NCBI RefSeq assembly: GCF_003611035.1 | Contig: NZ_CP030033.1 | Coordinates: 3,100,001-3,164,000 of the forward strand | DNA length: 64,000 bases | DNA from: Cryobacterium soli | GTDB taxonomy: Bacteria; Actinomycetota; Actinomycetes; Actinomycetales; Microbacteriaceae | Direction: 5' to 3' | Shown here: one piece after another, positions 8,125 to 18,467 of the stretch | Layout: every line of letters starts with the position of its first letter | How positions within the stretch are numbered: the stretch's first letter is position 1 | Notes under the pieces: model-generated | What the model saw: the letters and a program-made list of their open reading frames with translations, nothing else | What the model was told of the DNA's origin: nothing | Databases searched by the model: none | Position numbers and translations under genes: made by a program

Positions 8125-8710
8125 ATCGACACTTGCCGACGTGGCAGGCCGCTATCTCGCCGCGCTGGACCAGGCGCTGGCCGGGGTGCCCGGCGAGGTT
8201 CGCACCGGCATCCTGACGGGCGTCCGGGAGGAACTTGAGGGCTTGAGCGCCGCGGACGCCGCGGTGCGGATCCGCGAGCTGGGCGACCCCGAGTTCATCG
8301 CCGCCGACGCCCGCAGCGACACTCCGCAGCCGATATCCGCCGCGCCCACGCCCGCGCGGGAGGCCCGGTGGTACCCGGTTGTCGCTGCCCTGTTGGTGAT
8401 GGTGGGCGGAATCGTCCTGCCGGTGCTGGGCACCGTGGCCGGTCTCGTGATGGTGTGGTTCTCCACGGCCTGGACCCGCACGGAGAAATGGGTCGCCACG
8501 CTCATCCCCGTGGCCGTCGTCGTGCTCCTGGGCGCGACGGGCGTGGTCGTCGCTGTCGCATCCACCGGCCAGGCGGGCCCAGCGGGAGACGGCCCCTCGC
8601 CGCTGATCCCCGGCCCCGTCGACGTCGTCACGCTCGGCATCGTCCTACTGGTCGTGGTGCAGGTCGGCGTCGGCATCTGGCTGCTGGTACGGGCCGCGAA
8701 GCGGGGCTGA
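8117..8710 (+). CDS. HAAS-domain membrane protein
   Basis: 197 residues from the ATG at 8117, which overlaps the end of the PadR gene by 8 bases. Residues about 5-65 (VAGRYLAALDQALAGVPGEV onward, then EELEGL and RELGDPEFIA) match the helical HAAS domain, which is usually encoded next to a PadR regulator. Three to four membrane helices follow. HAAS proteins are proposed to transmit envelope state to the PadR partner; the exact role is unknown. Confidence 0.75.
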   Translation: MTESTLADVAGRYLAALDQALAGVPGEVRTGILTGVREELEGLSAADAAVRIRELGDPEFIAADARSDTPQPISAAPTPAREARWYPVVAALLVMVGGIVLPVLGTVAGLVMVWFSTAWTRTEKWVATLIPVAVVVLLGATGVVVAVASTGQAGPAGDGPSPLIPGPVDVVTLGIVLLVVVQVGVGIWLLVRAAKRG

Positions 8711-8744
8711 GCCCACCAGATCCGGCCGAGCTGATTCCCGGGCG

Positions 8745-9434
8745 CTACTCGCGCACGTCCTCCGGAATTTCCACGGGCGGCACGACGGCCTTGCCCCGGG
8801 TGCGCAGGTTCTCCCGGCCGGCCTTGTAGAGCTCGGTGAGTATGGGGATGCCCGAGAGCAGCACGATGCCGATGATGAAGTACTCGGAGTAGCGGGCCAC
8901 GAAGTCGATCTGGCCGAGCAGGAAGCCCACCATGGTGAGTCCGACGCCCCAGGCGAAGGCGCCGATCAGGTTGAAGGTGACGAACGTGCGATAGCTCATC
9001 TTGCCGACGCCGGCCGCGAGTGGCACAAACGCCCGGAAGACGGGCAGGAACCGGGCGATGATCACGGCCTTGCCGCCGTGCTTGGCGAAGAACGCGTTGG
9101 TGCGCTCCACGTTCTTCGGGTTGAAGAACCGGTTCTGCTCACGGGCGAACACCGCTGGCCCGGCTTTGCGGCCGATGCCGTACGCGAGCTGATCGCCCGC
9201 AAAGGCCGCGACGAAGATGATCGCGCAGGTCACGAAGATCGGGAACGGAATGTCCCCGGTGGCGGTGAGCAGCCCCACGGTGAAGAGCAGCGAGTCGCCC
9301 GGAAGGAACGACAACACGATGAACCCGGTCTCCACGAAGACCACGGCGGCCACGCCGAGCAGCACGAAGGAGCCGAACCAGCCGATCAGCCACTCGGAGT
9401 CAAGGAAATCAATCCCGAAGAGTGTGGGTTGCAT
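8745..9434 (-). CDS. DedA-family (VTT domain) membrane protein
   Basis: 229 residues. The DedA/VTT fingerprints are present: FLPGDSLLFTVG near residue 43 and ARFLPVFRAFVPLAAGVGKM near residue 125, with four or more membrane helices. DedA proteins are membrane proteins linked to proton-motive-force homeostasis and, in several bacteria, to flipping of undecaprenyl phosphate or phospholipids. It is monocistronic and divergent from the rRNA/tRNA methyltransferase gene. Confidence 0.9.
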   Translation of the reverse strand: MQPTLFGIDFLDSEWLIGWFGSFVLLGVAAVVFVETGFIVLSFLPGDSLLFTVGLLTATGDIPFPIFVTCAIIFVAAFAGDQLAYGIGRKAGPAVFAREQNRFFNPKNVERTNAFFAKHGGKAVIIARFLPVFRAFVPLAAGVGKMSYRTFVTFNLIGAFAWGVGLTMVGFLLGQIDFVARYSEYFIIGIVLLSGIPILTELYKAGRENLRTRGKAVVPPVEIPEDVRE

Positions 9435-9638
9435 TCAAATACCTTCCGGTCGGGGTCATGAGTACGGTCTCGATCGGATGGTGCCGGCTTGCGGCGCGAA
9501 CTCGCACCTGTCGGGCCGGCAATGAGCACCCTGCGCACAAGGCTAGCGAACCCGAAATGGGCGGAAGCTGAGTATGCGCCGCCAGTCGCGGTCGACAGCC
9601 CCGCGTTGGCGGCCGCCCAGCCGGGATACGGTGGTCGA

Positions 9639-10268
9639 GTGCCAGAACCGTTGAACCCCACGCCAGAGCTGTCCACCTACGGGGTCGGCCCGTGGATCGG
9701 CGACTGGCCGGACGAGCCGTACTACGATCCCGAACTGCTTGAGCGGGGCGATACCCGCAACGTGATCGACCGCTACCGCTACTGGAAAATGGCGGCGATC
9801 GTCGCCGACCTCGACGAGAAGCGCAACCCGTTCCACGTGGCCATCGAGAACTGGCAGCACGACATGAACATCGGCTCCATCGTGCGCAGCGCGAACGCGT
9901 TCGGTGCCGACACCGTGCACATCGTGGGGCGTAAGCGCTGGAACAAGCGCGGCGCGATGGTGACCGACCGCTACCAGCACGTGATGCACCATCCGGATGT
10001 GGCGGCGTTCGTCGAATGGGCGCACTCCGAATCCCTGCCCATCATCGCCATCGACAACCTGCCCGGCAGCGTGATCATGGAGACCTATCGCTTCCCCGAG
10101 CGGTGTGTGATGCTCTTCGGACAGGAGGGCCCCGGCCTCTCACCGGAGGCCGTCGCCGCCGGCGACGCCATGGTGGAGATCAGCCAGTTCGGCTCGACTC
10201 GCTCCATCAACGCCTCCGCGGCAGCGGCTGTGACCATGCACTCCTGGATTCTCCAGCACAGATTCTGA
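9639..10268 (+). CDS. SpoU/TrmH-family RNA 2'-O-methyltransferase
   Basis: 209 residues from GTG 9639 (MPEPLNPTPELSTYGVGPW); the frame is open further back to 9489, but that extension has no conserved look. All three SPOUT knot motifs are present: NIGSIVRSANAFGADTVHIV with the catalytic Arg, LFGQEGPGLSPE, and STRSINASAAAAVTMH. These enzymes use S-adenosylmethionine to methylate a ribose 2'-OH in tRNA or rRNA. There is no N-terminal L30e-like substrate-binding domain; instead the first 60 or so residues carry a GPWxGDWPDEPYYDPELL stretch. The target nucleotide is unknown. Confidence 0.88.
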   Translation: MPEPLNPTPELSTYGVGPWIGDWPDEPYYDPELLERGDTRNVIDRYRYWKMAAIVADLDEKRNPFHVAIENWQHDMNIGSIVRSANAFGADTVHIVGRKRWNKRGAMVTDRYQHVMHHPDVAAFVEWAHSESLPIIAIDNLPGSVIMETYRFPERCVMLFGQEGPGLSPEAVAAGDAMVEISQFGSTRSINASAAAAVTMHSWILQHRF

Positions 10269-10301
10269 CCATCCGCACCCCGCCGGGTCTAGCGTGGGGT
10301 C

Positions 10302-10676
10302 ATGACTGTGATCACCGACGATCTCCCTGCCAGGCTCCTGCACGAAGCCCACGACGGATGGCGCGCCATCCTCGCGGGTAAGGGCGGCGACTACTACCAA
10401 CGCACCATGACCGGTGACGCCCTGCTCATCCTCCCGGGCCAGGTGGTGGACCGGGACCACGTGCGCGCCGCCCTGGCCGCCGCCGGCCCGCTGGACCGCT
10501 ACGAATTGCACGATCCGGCCGTGATTCGGGTCGGTGAGCACGCCGGCGTGCTGGTCTACCGGTCGCTCGCTTGGCGGGGCGACGTGGTCACCGAGCTGCA
10601 GACGTCCACGACCTATCTCTTCGACGAGAACAACGGCGGCTGGTCCATCGCGGCCCATCAGGAGTCGCCCGTCTAA
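10302..10676 (+). CDS. NTF2-like (SnoaL/DUF4440) protein
   Basis: 124 residues. The pattern of an N-terminal helix (LLHEAHDGWRAILAGK), a loop with tyrosines and threonine, and a C-terminal beta sheet ending in TYLFDENNGGWSIAAHQESP is that of the SnoaL/DUF4440 cone fold. Such proteins may be small enzymes or ligand-binding proteins; neither substrate nor catalytic residues can be named. It starts 33 bases after the methyltransferase stop and ends 46 bases before the TetR gene. Confidence 0.75.
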   Translation: MTVITDDLPARLLHEAHDGWRAILAGKGGDYYQRTMTGDALLILPGQVVDRDHVRAALAAAGPLDRYELHDPAVIRVGEHAGVLVYRSLAWRGDVVTELQTSTTYLFDENNGGWSIAAHQESPV

Positions 10677-10686
10677 ACGCAAAGAC

Positions 10687-10722
10687 TTGCACTTCGTCAC
10701 GCAAAGTGCAAAGCTGCACTCT

Positions 10723-10738
<16 letters not shown>
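10687..10738. promoter_or_regulatory. Cluster of four TGCACT-type half-sites: TetR operator array
   Basis: Within 52 bases lie TTGCACTT (10687-10694), AAGTGCAA (10704-10711), CTGCACTC (10714-10721) and GAGTGCAA (10731-10738), alternating in orientation, so at least two inverted repeats (10687/10711 and 10705/10720) can be drawn. The array covers the start codon (10723) of the TetR gene. It is the likely operator for autoregulation and for control of the DHA2 exporter that follows. Confidence 0.65.
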
Positions 10739-13033
<2,295 letters not shown>

Positions 13034-13050
13034 CTACTCGCCGAGTTGCA

Positions 13051-13089
13051 CCAAAATGCCTCTTCGCCGTGTGCGAGGGGGCATTTTGG
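13051..13089. terminator. Hairpin after the DHA2 exporter
   Basis: CCAAAATGCC pairs perfectly with GGCATTTTGG (13080-13089), and partly complementary C/T- and G-rich bases extend the stem inward. It lies 18 bases after the exporter stop. The outer AAAA/TTTT pairs give a T-run at the stem base, typical of intrinsic terminators in high-GC genomes. Confidence 0.65.
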
Positions 13090-13249
13090 CGCGAGTCGCT
13101 TCCGTCGCTGAATCAGGTTCGGTCGGCAGAGGCGCCATAGGCCAATGGTCCCGGGTGTTCGGGCCGCGGGGGCCCTAGCCTGAATCCAGGCCGGTCTCGG
13201 GTAGTCCCCACGAGTGTGCGGCTTTCCCTCGACTGCGAAGGCCCGTGCC

Positions 13250-14437
13250 ATGTCCCTCACTTTGCCCGCCCCGACCACCGTCCCCGGTGCCGACATCAGT
13301 ATCCCCGTGAGCACCGACGAGATCTTCGCTGCCCACGAGGGCGGCAAGCTGCGCATCGAGCTGGCCCGCCCCATCGACACCGCGCGCGACCTGGCCGTCG
13401 TCTACACCCCCGGCGTGGCCGAGGTCAGCCGGGCCATCCACACGGATGCCGCCGTCGCCGCCTCGCACACCTGGGCCAGCCGACTCGTTGCCGTCGTCAG
13501 CGACGGCACCGCGGTTCTGGGTCTGGGCGACATCGGCCCGGCGGCGGCTCTGCCCGTGATGGAGGGCAAGTCCGCGCTGTTCCAGCGCTTCGCGGGGCTC
13601 AACTCGATCCCGCTGGTGCTCGACACCACCGATGTCGACGAAATCGTCGAGACCCTGGTGCGGTTGCGGCACAGCTTCGGCGCCGTGAACCTCGAAGACG
13701 TCTCGGCGCCGCGCTGCTTCGAGCTCGAAGCCAAGCTGATCGAGGCCCTCGATATGCCCGTGATGCACGACGACCAGCACGGCACGGCCGTCGTGGTGCT
13801 CGCAGCGCTTACTAACGGCGCCAAGGTGTCGGGCCGCGACCTCCGCGGGCTCCGGGTCGTCGTCTCCGGAGCGGGCGCCGCGGGCATCGCCATCGCCGCC
13901 CTCCTGCTGGAGGTAGGTATCGAAGACGTGCTGGTGCTGGACTCGAAGGGCATCCTGAGCAATCGCCGGTTCGACCTGTTGGGCGTCAAGGCCCGGTTCG
14001 CACTTCGCTCCAACCCCCACCAGATCCACGGCGGCCCGGCCGAGGCGCTGGTGGGCGCAGACGTCTTCATCGGCGTCTCCTCGGGCACGGTCGACGAGAA
14101 GTTGCTCGCCACGATGTCCGAGGACGCCATGATCTTCGCCCTCTCCAACCCCGACCCGGAAGTGGCGCCCGAGGTGGCCGCCCGCTACGCCAGGATCGTC
14201 GCCACCGGACGCAGCGACTACCCCAACCAGATCAACAACGTGCTGGCCTTCCCCGGCATCTTCCGCGGCGCACTGGATGCCGGTGCCCGCCGGATCACCA
14301 CCGCCATGAAGATCGCCGCCGCCGCGGCCATCGCCGACCTGGTCGGCGACGACCTGGCCGCCGATTTCATCGTGCCGAGCCCGTTCGACGAGCGCGTCGC
14401 ATCCGCCGTGGCCGCCGCGGTGATCGCCGCCGTCTGA
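13250..14437 (+). CDS. NAD(P)-dependent malic enzyme
   Basis: 395 residues from ATG 13250, preceded by GCGAAGG. Oxidatively decarboxylates malate to pyruvate, linking the TCA cycle to pyruvate and NAD(P)H. Visible family marks: the tyrosine in AVVYTPGVAEV (catalytic Tyr region), GDIGPAAALPVMEGKS with the catalytic Lys, MHDDQHGTAVV metal-binding acidic pair, the Rossmann motif VVSGAGAAGIA and the ALSNPDPE / NNVLAFPGIFRGAL signatures. Length fits the short bacterial class without a phosphotransacetylase domain. Confidence 0.95.
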   Translation: MSLTLPAPTTVPGADISIPVSTDEIFAAHEGGKLRIELARPIDTARDLAVVYTPGVAEVSRAIHTDAAVAASHTWASRLVAVVSDGTAVLGLGDIGPAAALPVMEGKSALFQRFAGLNSIPLVLDTTDVDEIVETLVRLRHSFGAVNLEDVSAPRCFELEAKLIEALDMPVMHDDQHGTAVVVLAALTNGAKVSGRDLRGLRVVVSGAGAAGIAIAALLLEVGIEDVLVLDSKGILSNRRFDLLGVKARFALRSNPHQIHGGPAEALVGADVFIGVSSGTVDEKLLATMSEDAMIFALSNPDPEVAPEVAARYARIVATGRSDYPNQINNVLAFPGIFRGALDAGARRITTAMKIAAAAAIADLVGDDLAADFIVPSPFDERVASAVAAAVIAAV

Positions 14438-14756
14438 CCCTCCAGCGGCGCCGTCCGAGTCCGCCGCCCGTTCCCCCTCGTTCCCCCTCGTTGGTCGGGT
14501 TTGTCGAGACCCGCGGAGCCGGTCTGTGGTTGGTCTCCGACCGTCAGTCGACCCTGTCGAGACCCGCCTGGACACGTCTGTTTCGGCACACTACATCCGC
14601 AATTGAATTCGTGACGAAAGAATCTAGATTGTGCCCCTACAGACCTGCTATAGCCAGTAGCCTTCGCTAGCACCCGTCTGATCCGCCTCCTTATGGAGGA
14701 GGTCAAGCCCACTGCCTGGGTGCTCCCCATCGTTCAGTTTCCGAGGAGCACCTTCC
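14438..14756. other. Leader/intergenic region before the collagen-like gene
   Basis: 319 bases without an ORF. It contains two copies of TGTCGAGACCCGC (14502-14514 and 14554-14566), CTCGTTCCCCCTCGTT direct repeats, then a relatively AT-rich patch (14590-14660) that carries a candidate promoter, and a small hairpin CCTCC TTAT GGAGG (14686-14699) in the probable 5' leader. The GAGGAG ribosome site is at about 14744. Confidence 0.5.
14603..14630 (+). promoter_or_regulatory. Candidate sigma-70-type promoter of the collagen-like gene
   Basis: TTGAAT (14603-14608), 16-base spacer, TAGATT (14625-14630), inside the AT-richest patch of the intergenic region. This would give a leader of roughly 120 nt that includes the CCTCC/GGAGG hairpin. 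Sequence match only. Confidence 0.35.
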
Positions 14757-17120
14757 ATGGTTCGTAGCGCCAAGACACCACGCCTGTCCCTAGTAAGTGC
14801 CGCCGTGGTCGCCTCCTTGCTGTTGGTGGGCTGTACTCCTCAGGAACCGGACACGTTCAACGCCTGCCTCGACAGCGCCACGCTGCAGTTCTCAGCCGTC
14901 TCGTTCGGGTCGGATACCGCGCCATCCTGTGGTCCCTCTGAAGCCGCAGTCTCCTGGTCTGCGGCGGTGGCCGTGAACGGTGACCAACCCGCACAGACCG
15001 TCCCGGGCGTGCCAGCGACCGGTGCACCGGGCGTAGACGGTACGAACGGCGTTGATGGCGCGCGCGGGGAGAAGGGTGATACCGGAAGCGCGGGTGCCGA
15101 TGGGGAGGACGGTGCCACTGGAGCGGACGGTGGCTCGGGTGCAGACGGCGCTGCCGGCGAAAACGGTACCAACGGTATCGACGGCGCCACAGGTGCGAAT
15201 GGCGCTGACGGCACCAATGGCACAAACGGTGTTGATGGCGCCAATGGCGCTGATGGTGCTGACGGCACCAACGGCACCAACGGCACCAACGGCGTTGATG
15301 GCACCAATGGGACCGACGGTGTTGACGGCAGCGACGGCGCTGATGGCGTCAACGGCACCAATGGCACCAACGGCGCACAGGGGCTCGATGGTGCGACAGG
15401 TGCGGCGGGTGCCAAGGGTGCCACAGGCGCGGATGGTGTCAACGGCACGGACGGTACCAACGGCACCGATGGAACCAATGGCACTGACGGAACCAACGGA
15501 ACCAATGGAACCAACGGTGCGGACGGAACCAACGGCGCGGACGGAACCAATGGCACTGACGGCACCAACGGAACCAATGGCACTGACGGCACCAACGGAA
15601 CCAATGGCACTGACGGCACCAACGGAACCAATGGCACTGACGGGGTCAAGGGTGAAACCGGAGCGACCGGAGCGACCGGGGCGACCGGTGTGGCCGGGGC
15701 GAACGGCGCGAACGGGGCGAATGGCGCGAATGGCGCGAACGGCACCGATGGTGTCGACGGCGCCCAAGGTGCGACTGGTGCGAAGGGTGACGTCGGGGCC
15801 ACCGGTGCCACGGGTGCAAACGGGAGTGCCGGCGCAACGGGCGCAACGGGCCTTCCGGGCACGAATGGGGCGAGCATCCTCAACGGATCGGGCCGGCCCG
15901 CGGACGCCGTGGGCGCTGACGATGACTTCTACCTGGACACCACGAATTTCGTCGTCTTCGGTCCGAAATCTGCCGGCGCATGGCCGGGAACCTCGCAAAG
16001 CCTCATCGGCCCGCAGGGGCCGATCGGCCCGCAGGGAATCGCGGGACTGACCGGTGCTGCCGGTGCTGCCGGTGCTGTCGGCGCCGATGGTTCCACAGGG
16101 CCGCAGGGCGCTCAGGGCATTCCTGGGGTAGCCGGCAAGGACGGCGCCGCAGGGGCGCAAGGACCTGCCGGGCCTGCCGGTCCCGCCGGCGGCACGGATG
16201 CCGTCGACCCCAACCCGAACGATCTCACCTACCGGATGGTGCTCGGCACCGACCCGGCCGTACAGATCACCGGTTTCACCCAAGAGATAACCAACTCCGG
16301 AACTACGCAAATGGGTGCTGGCGCCGGCACGGGCAAGGTTTCTTTCGGAGACGTCGTAGCGACGCTCCCGATGAACTCGGCCATGGTCAACAAGCTGATC
16401 GCCCTCGCCAAGGGCACCCATCTGGCCGAAGCCAGGGTCGAGATGTGCAAACCTGGTGAGGTCTCTGGGAGCTGCACTCTGGAGCTCTCCATGAGCGACG
16501 TGTTGATCGTGAGCCTTGATTTCCAACAGGAACCAACACAGTCAACTGTGGTCGTTCAGCTGAACTTCAGCACCGAGAAGGTCTCGACTCTCCTCCGCAC
16601 GCCGCAGGCGGTCAGTTACACCTGGGACATCGCTCAGAGCCTGTTAGTCACCGCGAACGGCGCGACCCGGGCTGCATCGACGAAGGACACGACGTACACC
16701 ACCACGATTTTGGCCGGATCGGGCCCCCCTTCCGTTCTTTCCACCCGCAGCTGGAGCCAAATTTTCACCCAAACCGGCACCACCCACGTTGGGGCGGGCG
16801 GGGGCGCCGGCAAGCCGTCTTTTTCCGACATCGTCGCGGAGACCCGCACCGGCCCTGGCACCCTGGCCTTGTTGCGTGGCGTCACCAGTGGCGTGCCTTT
16901 TCCCACGGTTGAAATCGCCGGATGCGAGTCCTCCACCTGCACCGCCAAGACCGTCCTCACCGGGAGTATTGTCACCAAACTGGTTCTCGGTTCGCCCTCT
17001 CTGTTCGACCAGGTGCAATTCAACTACCCGGCCATCACATGGAACCGTGACGACGACGGCCTCGGCGGTGGCGAGAATGAGACCTTCACCTGGAACGTCG
17101 CAACCAATACCGGCGAGTGA
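14757..17120 (+). CDS. Collagen-like surface lipoprotein with two Hcp-like C-terminal domains
   Basis: 787 residues. A basic, then hydrophobic N-terminus ends in the lipobox LLVGC, predicting lipid attachment at C26. Residues about 89-373 are close to 95 uninterrupted Gly-X-Y triplets, dominated by GTN, GTD, GAN, GVD and GAT. A linker of about 45 residues (…GADDDFYLDTTNFVVFGPK…) resembles the spacer found in phage and bacterial collagen-like proteins; a second block of about 20 triplets (418-479) is Pro/Gln-richer. The rest (about 483-787) is two related domains sharing the pattern GTT-x2-GAG-x-G-x-GK-x-SF-x-D-[IV]-VA. The first continues with features of the Hcp/T6SS tube fold (AKGTHLAEARVEMCK, then LSMSDVLIVSLDF and a final SYTWDI). 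Each domain holds a Cys pair. No LPxTG or T6SS gene is present. A surface stalk or adhesin role is inferred. Confidence 0.8.
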   Translation: MVRSAKTPRLSLVSAAVVASLLLVGCTPQEPDTFNACLDSATLQFSAVSFGSDTAPSCGPSEAAVSWSAAVAVNGDQPAQTVPGVPATGAPGVDGTNGVDGARGEKGDTGSAGADGEDGATGADGGSGADGAAGENGTNGIDGATGANGADGTNGTNGVDGANGADGADGTNGTNGTNGVDGTNGTDGVDGSDGADGVNGTNGTNGAQGLDGATGAAGAKGATGADGVNGTDGTNGTDGTNGTDGTNGTNGTNGADGTNGADGTNGTDGTNGTNGTDGTNGTNGTDGTNGTNGTDGVKGETGATGATGATGVAGANGANGANGANGANGTDGVDGAQGATGAKGDVGATGATGANGSAGATGATGLPGTNGASILNGSGRPADAVGADDDFYLDTTNFVVFGPKSAGAWPGTSQSLIGPQGPIGPQGIAGLTGAAGAAGAVGADGSTGPQGAQGIPGVAGKDGAAGAQGPAGPAGPAGGTDAVDPNPNDLTYRMVLGTDPAVQITGFTQEITNSGTTQMGAGAGTGKVSFGDVVATLPMNSAMVNKLIALAKGTHLAEARVEMCKPGEVSGSCTLELSMSDVLIVSLDFQQEPTQSTVVVQLNFSTEKVSTLLRTPQAVSYTWDIAQSLLVTANGATRAASTKDTTYTTTILAGSGPPSVLSTRSWSQIFTQTGTTHVGAGGGAGKPSFSDIVAETRTGPGTLALLRGVTSGVPFPTVEIAGCESSTCTAKTVLTGSIVTKLVLGSPSLFDQVQFNYPAITWNRDDDGLGGGENETFTWNVATNTGE
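15543..15642 (+). repeat. 27-bp perfect tandem repeat within the collagen block (3.7 copies)
   Basis: Three identical 27-base units (15543-15569, 15570-15596, 15597-15623) and a 19-base partial copy. Each unit encodes nine residues (three Gly-X-Y triplets of the GTN/GTD type), so gain or loss of a unit changes stalk length without a frameshift. The identity at third codon positions indicates recent duplication rather than protein-level constraint. Confidence 0.9.
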
Positions 17121-17207
17121 CCTGCTGCGCTTCATCCTGAATCAGTGTTTCCTAACCAGGCGCCTCATGCTCTCGGAGCGTGCCTTGCTCGAGCATTCGC
17201 GTGTCGT

Positions 17208-18251
17208 TCAAAACAGCGTGTGCTGCACCCGGTCGAGGGGGAGAAGTCCGGTCAGGGTGACGCGCAGTCCGGCCAGCCGGGGCACTCGCTCGCCGGCGAG
17301 TAAATCGGCAGCCACGGCCAGCCAGGTGTCCCGGCCGGTCGTCGCCGCCACGAGCGTGCGCTTGAGCACGATCGCCTTGCCGCCGGGCTCCGGCCGCAGG
17401 GCGAGCGTGATCCCCGTGCCGGCGAGCCCGGCCCGCTCCGCTCGCTTGCAAAGTCGGTCGACACAGGCCTGCACCAGTTCGGTCGGGGTTTTGTCGGGAC
17501 GTTCGTAGCCGGCCGTTGATCCCTCGGCGGTGAGAGAGGTGCGTGCCTCAACCGGTCGCACGACGGCGTCGTCCGTGCCCTCGCGGATGCGCCACAGGCG
17601 GCGGGCCATGGCGGTACCGCACACGTGTTGCAGCTCGTTCTGCGGAATCCCGTCGACGTCGGCTAGCCGGACCACCCCGATCCGGTTCAGCCGCGTCAGA
17701 GTCGTGGCGCCGATGCCCCAGACCTCGCTGAGCGGCAGGGTCGTGCGCAAGACGGTCTCCTCGGCGGCGTCGATGACGAAGAGCCCGTCAGGCTTGGCCC
17801 GGCGGGAGGCCAGCTTGGCCATGAGCTTGGTACGGCCCACGCCCACGCTGATCGGGATGCCCAGTTCACGGGCCACCCGTCGGCGCAGCACCTGCCCGGC
17901 CTCCACGGCGCCCGCCTGATCGGCCGCACCCACGTCGAGGAAGGCCTCCTCGATGGAGCCCGGCTCGACGGCGACGGCCGAGTCATGGAAGATGTCGAAC
18001 AGGGCGTCGCCCACCTCCTCCACCTCCGCCCGGGGCACATCGATCAGAATCAGCTCCGGACACTGCCGAAGCGCATCCTGGGCCAGCATCCCGGCGCGCA
18101 CACCGCGGGCGCGAGCCGGATAGGTGGCGCTGGCGATGTACACGTGGGCCACGACGGCGACGGGCTGCGCGGCCAGTTCCGGCCGGGAGCGCAACGCGAC
18201 CGAGGCGAAGAAGGAGTCGGCGTCGGCATGCAGGAGCGGGCCGGCCGTCAT
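17208..18251 (-). CDS. dinB: Y-family DNA polymerase (DinB / Pol IV-like), SOS-controlled
   Basis: 347 residues from ATG 18251 (MTAGPLLHADADSFFASV); the longer open frame upstream runs through the LexA box and is rejected. Y-family marks: D10 in the first catalytic motif, the steric/finger stretch ATYPARARGVRAGM, and the second catalytic motif SIEEAFLDVG (about 99-108). In most family members this reads SxDEAxLD; here the first acidic residue is Glu (E101) instead of Asp, with E102 kept. The protein ends in QHTLF, a fit to the beta-clamp binding motif QxxLF. Expected role: error-prone lesion bypass after DNA damage. A LexA box sits 34 bases upstream. Confidence 0.88.
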   Translation of the reverse strand: MTAGPLLHADADSFFASVALRSRPELAAQPVAVVAHVYIASATYPARARGVRAGMLAQDALRQCPELILIDVPRAEVEEVGDALFDIFHDSAVAVEPGSIEEAFLDVGAADQAGAVEAGQVLRRRVARELGIPISVGVGRTKLMAKLASRRAKPDGLFVIDAAEETVLRTTLPLSEVWGIGATTLTRLNRIGVVRLADVDGIPQNELQHVCGTAMARRLWRIREGTDDAVVRPVEARTSLTAEGSTAGYERPDKTPTELVQACVDRLCKRAERAGLAGTGITLALRPEPGGKAIVLKRTLVAATTGRDTWLAVAADLLAGERVPRLAGLRVTLTGLLPLDRVQHTLF

Positions 18252-18284
18252 CGTCGTTCCGTCCCCGCTTGCGCCATCCCTCAA

Positions 18285-18300
18285 TCGTACAGGTGTTCGA
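18285..18300 (-). promoter_or_regulatory. LexA (SOS) box upstream of dinB
   Basis: On the dinB strand it reads TCGAACACCTGTACGA, matching the actinobacterial/Bacillus-type SOS consensus TCGAACnnnnGTTCGA at all but one defined base. It ends 34 bases before the ATG and overlaps a possible -10 (TACGAT). DNA-damage induction of dinB follows from established LexA biology. Confidence 0.85.
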
Positions 18301-18467
18301 TTTCGCACGGGTGCCGGCCCGGCATCCGGGCCTGAGCCAGAGGGGCCCCGACAGAGCCTGTTTCGCGCGGAGACGCCCGCATACGCTCGACAGGAGGCCG
18401 GGGCGACTCCAAACTCCCCGGTCATCCACAGACACGCGCACCAACGACGAACAGCTTGGAGAACACC

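Noticed and set aside
15021..16200. Regular repeats suggesting a CRISPR array
   Set aside because: Units are 9 or 27 bases, continuous, in frame and encode Gly-X-Y; there are no spacers and no cas genes.
14840..16526. Long open frames on the minus strand (up to 544 codons) opposite the collagen-like gene
   Set aside because: They are produced by the regular GGC-N-N repeat, which rarely yields stops in any frame; residues are low-complexity and have no ribosome site.
14757..17120. Type VI secretion locus suggested by the Hcp-like domains
   Set aside because: No TssB/C sheath, VgrG, ClpV or baseplate gene is in the window and the protein has a lipoprotein signal.
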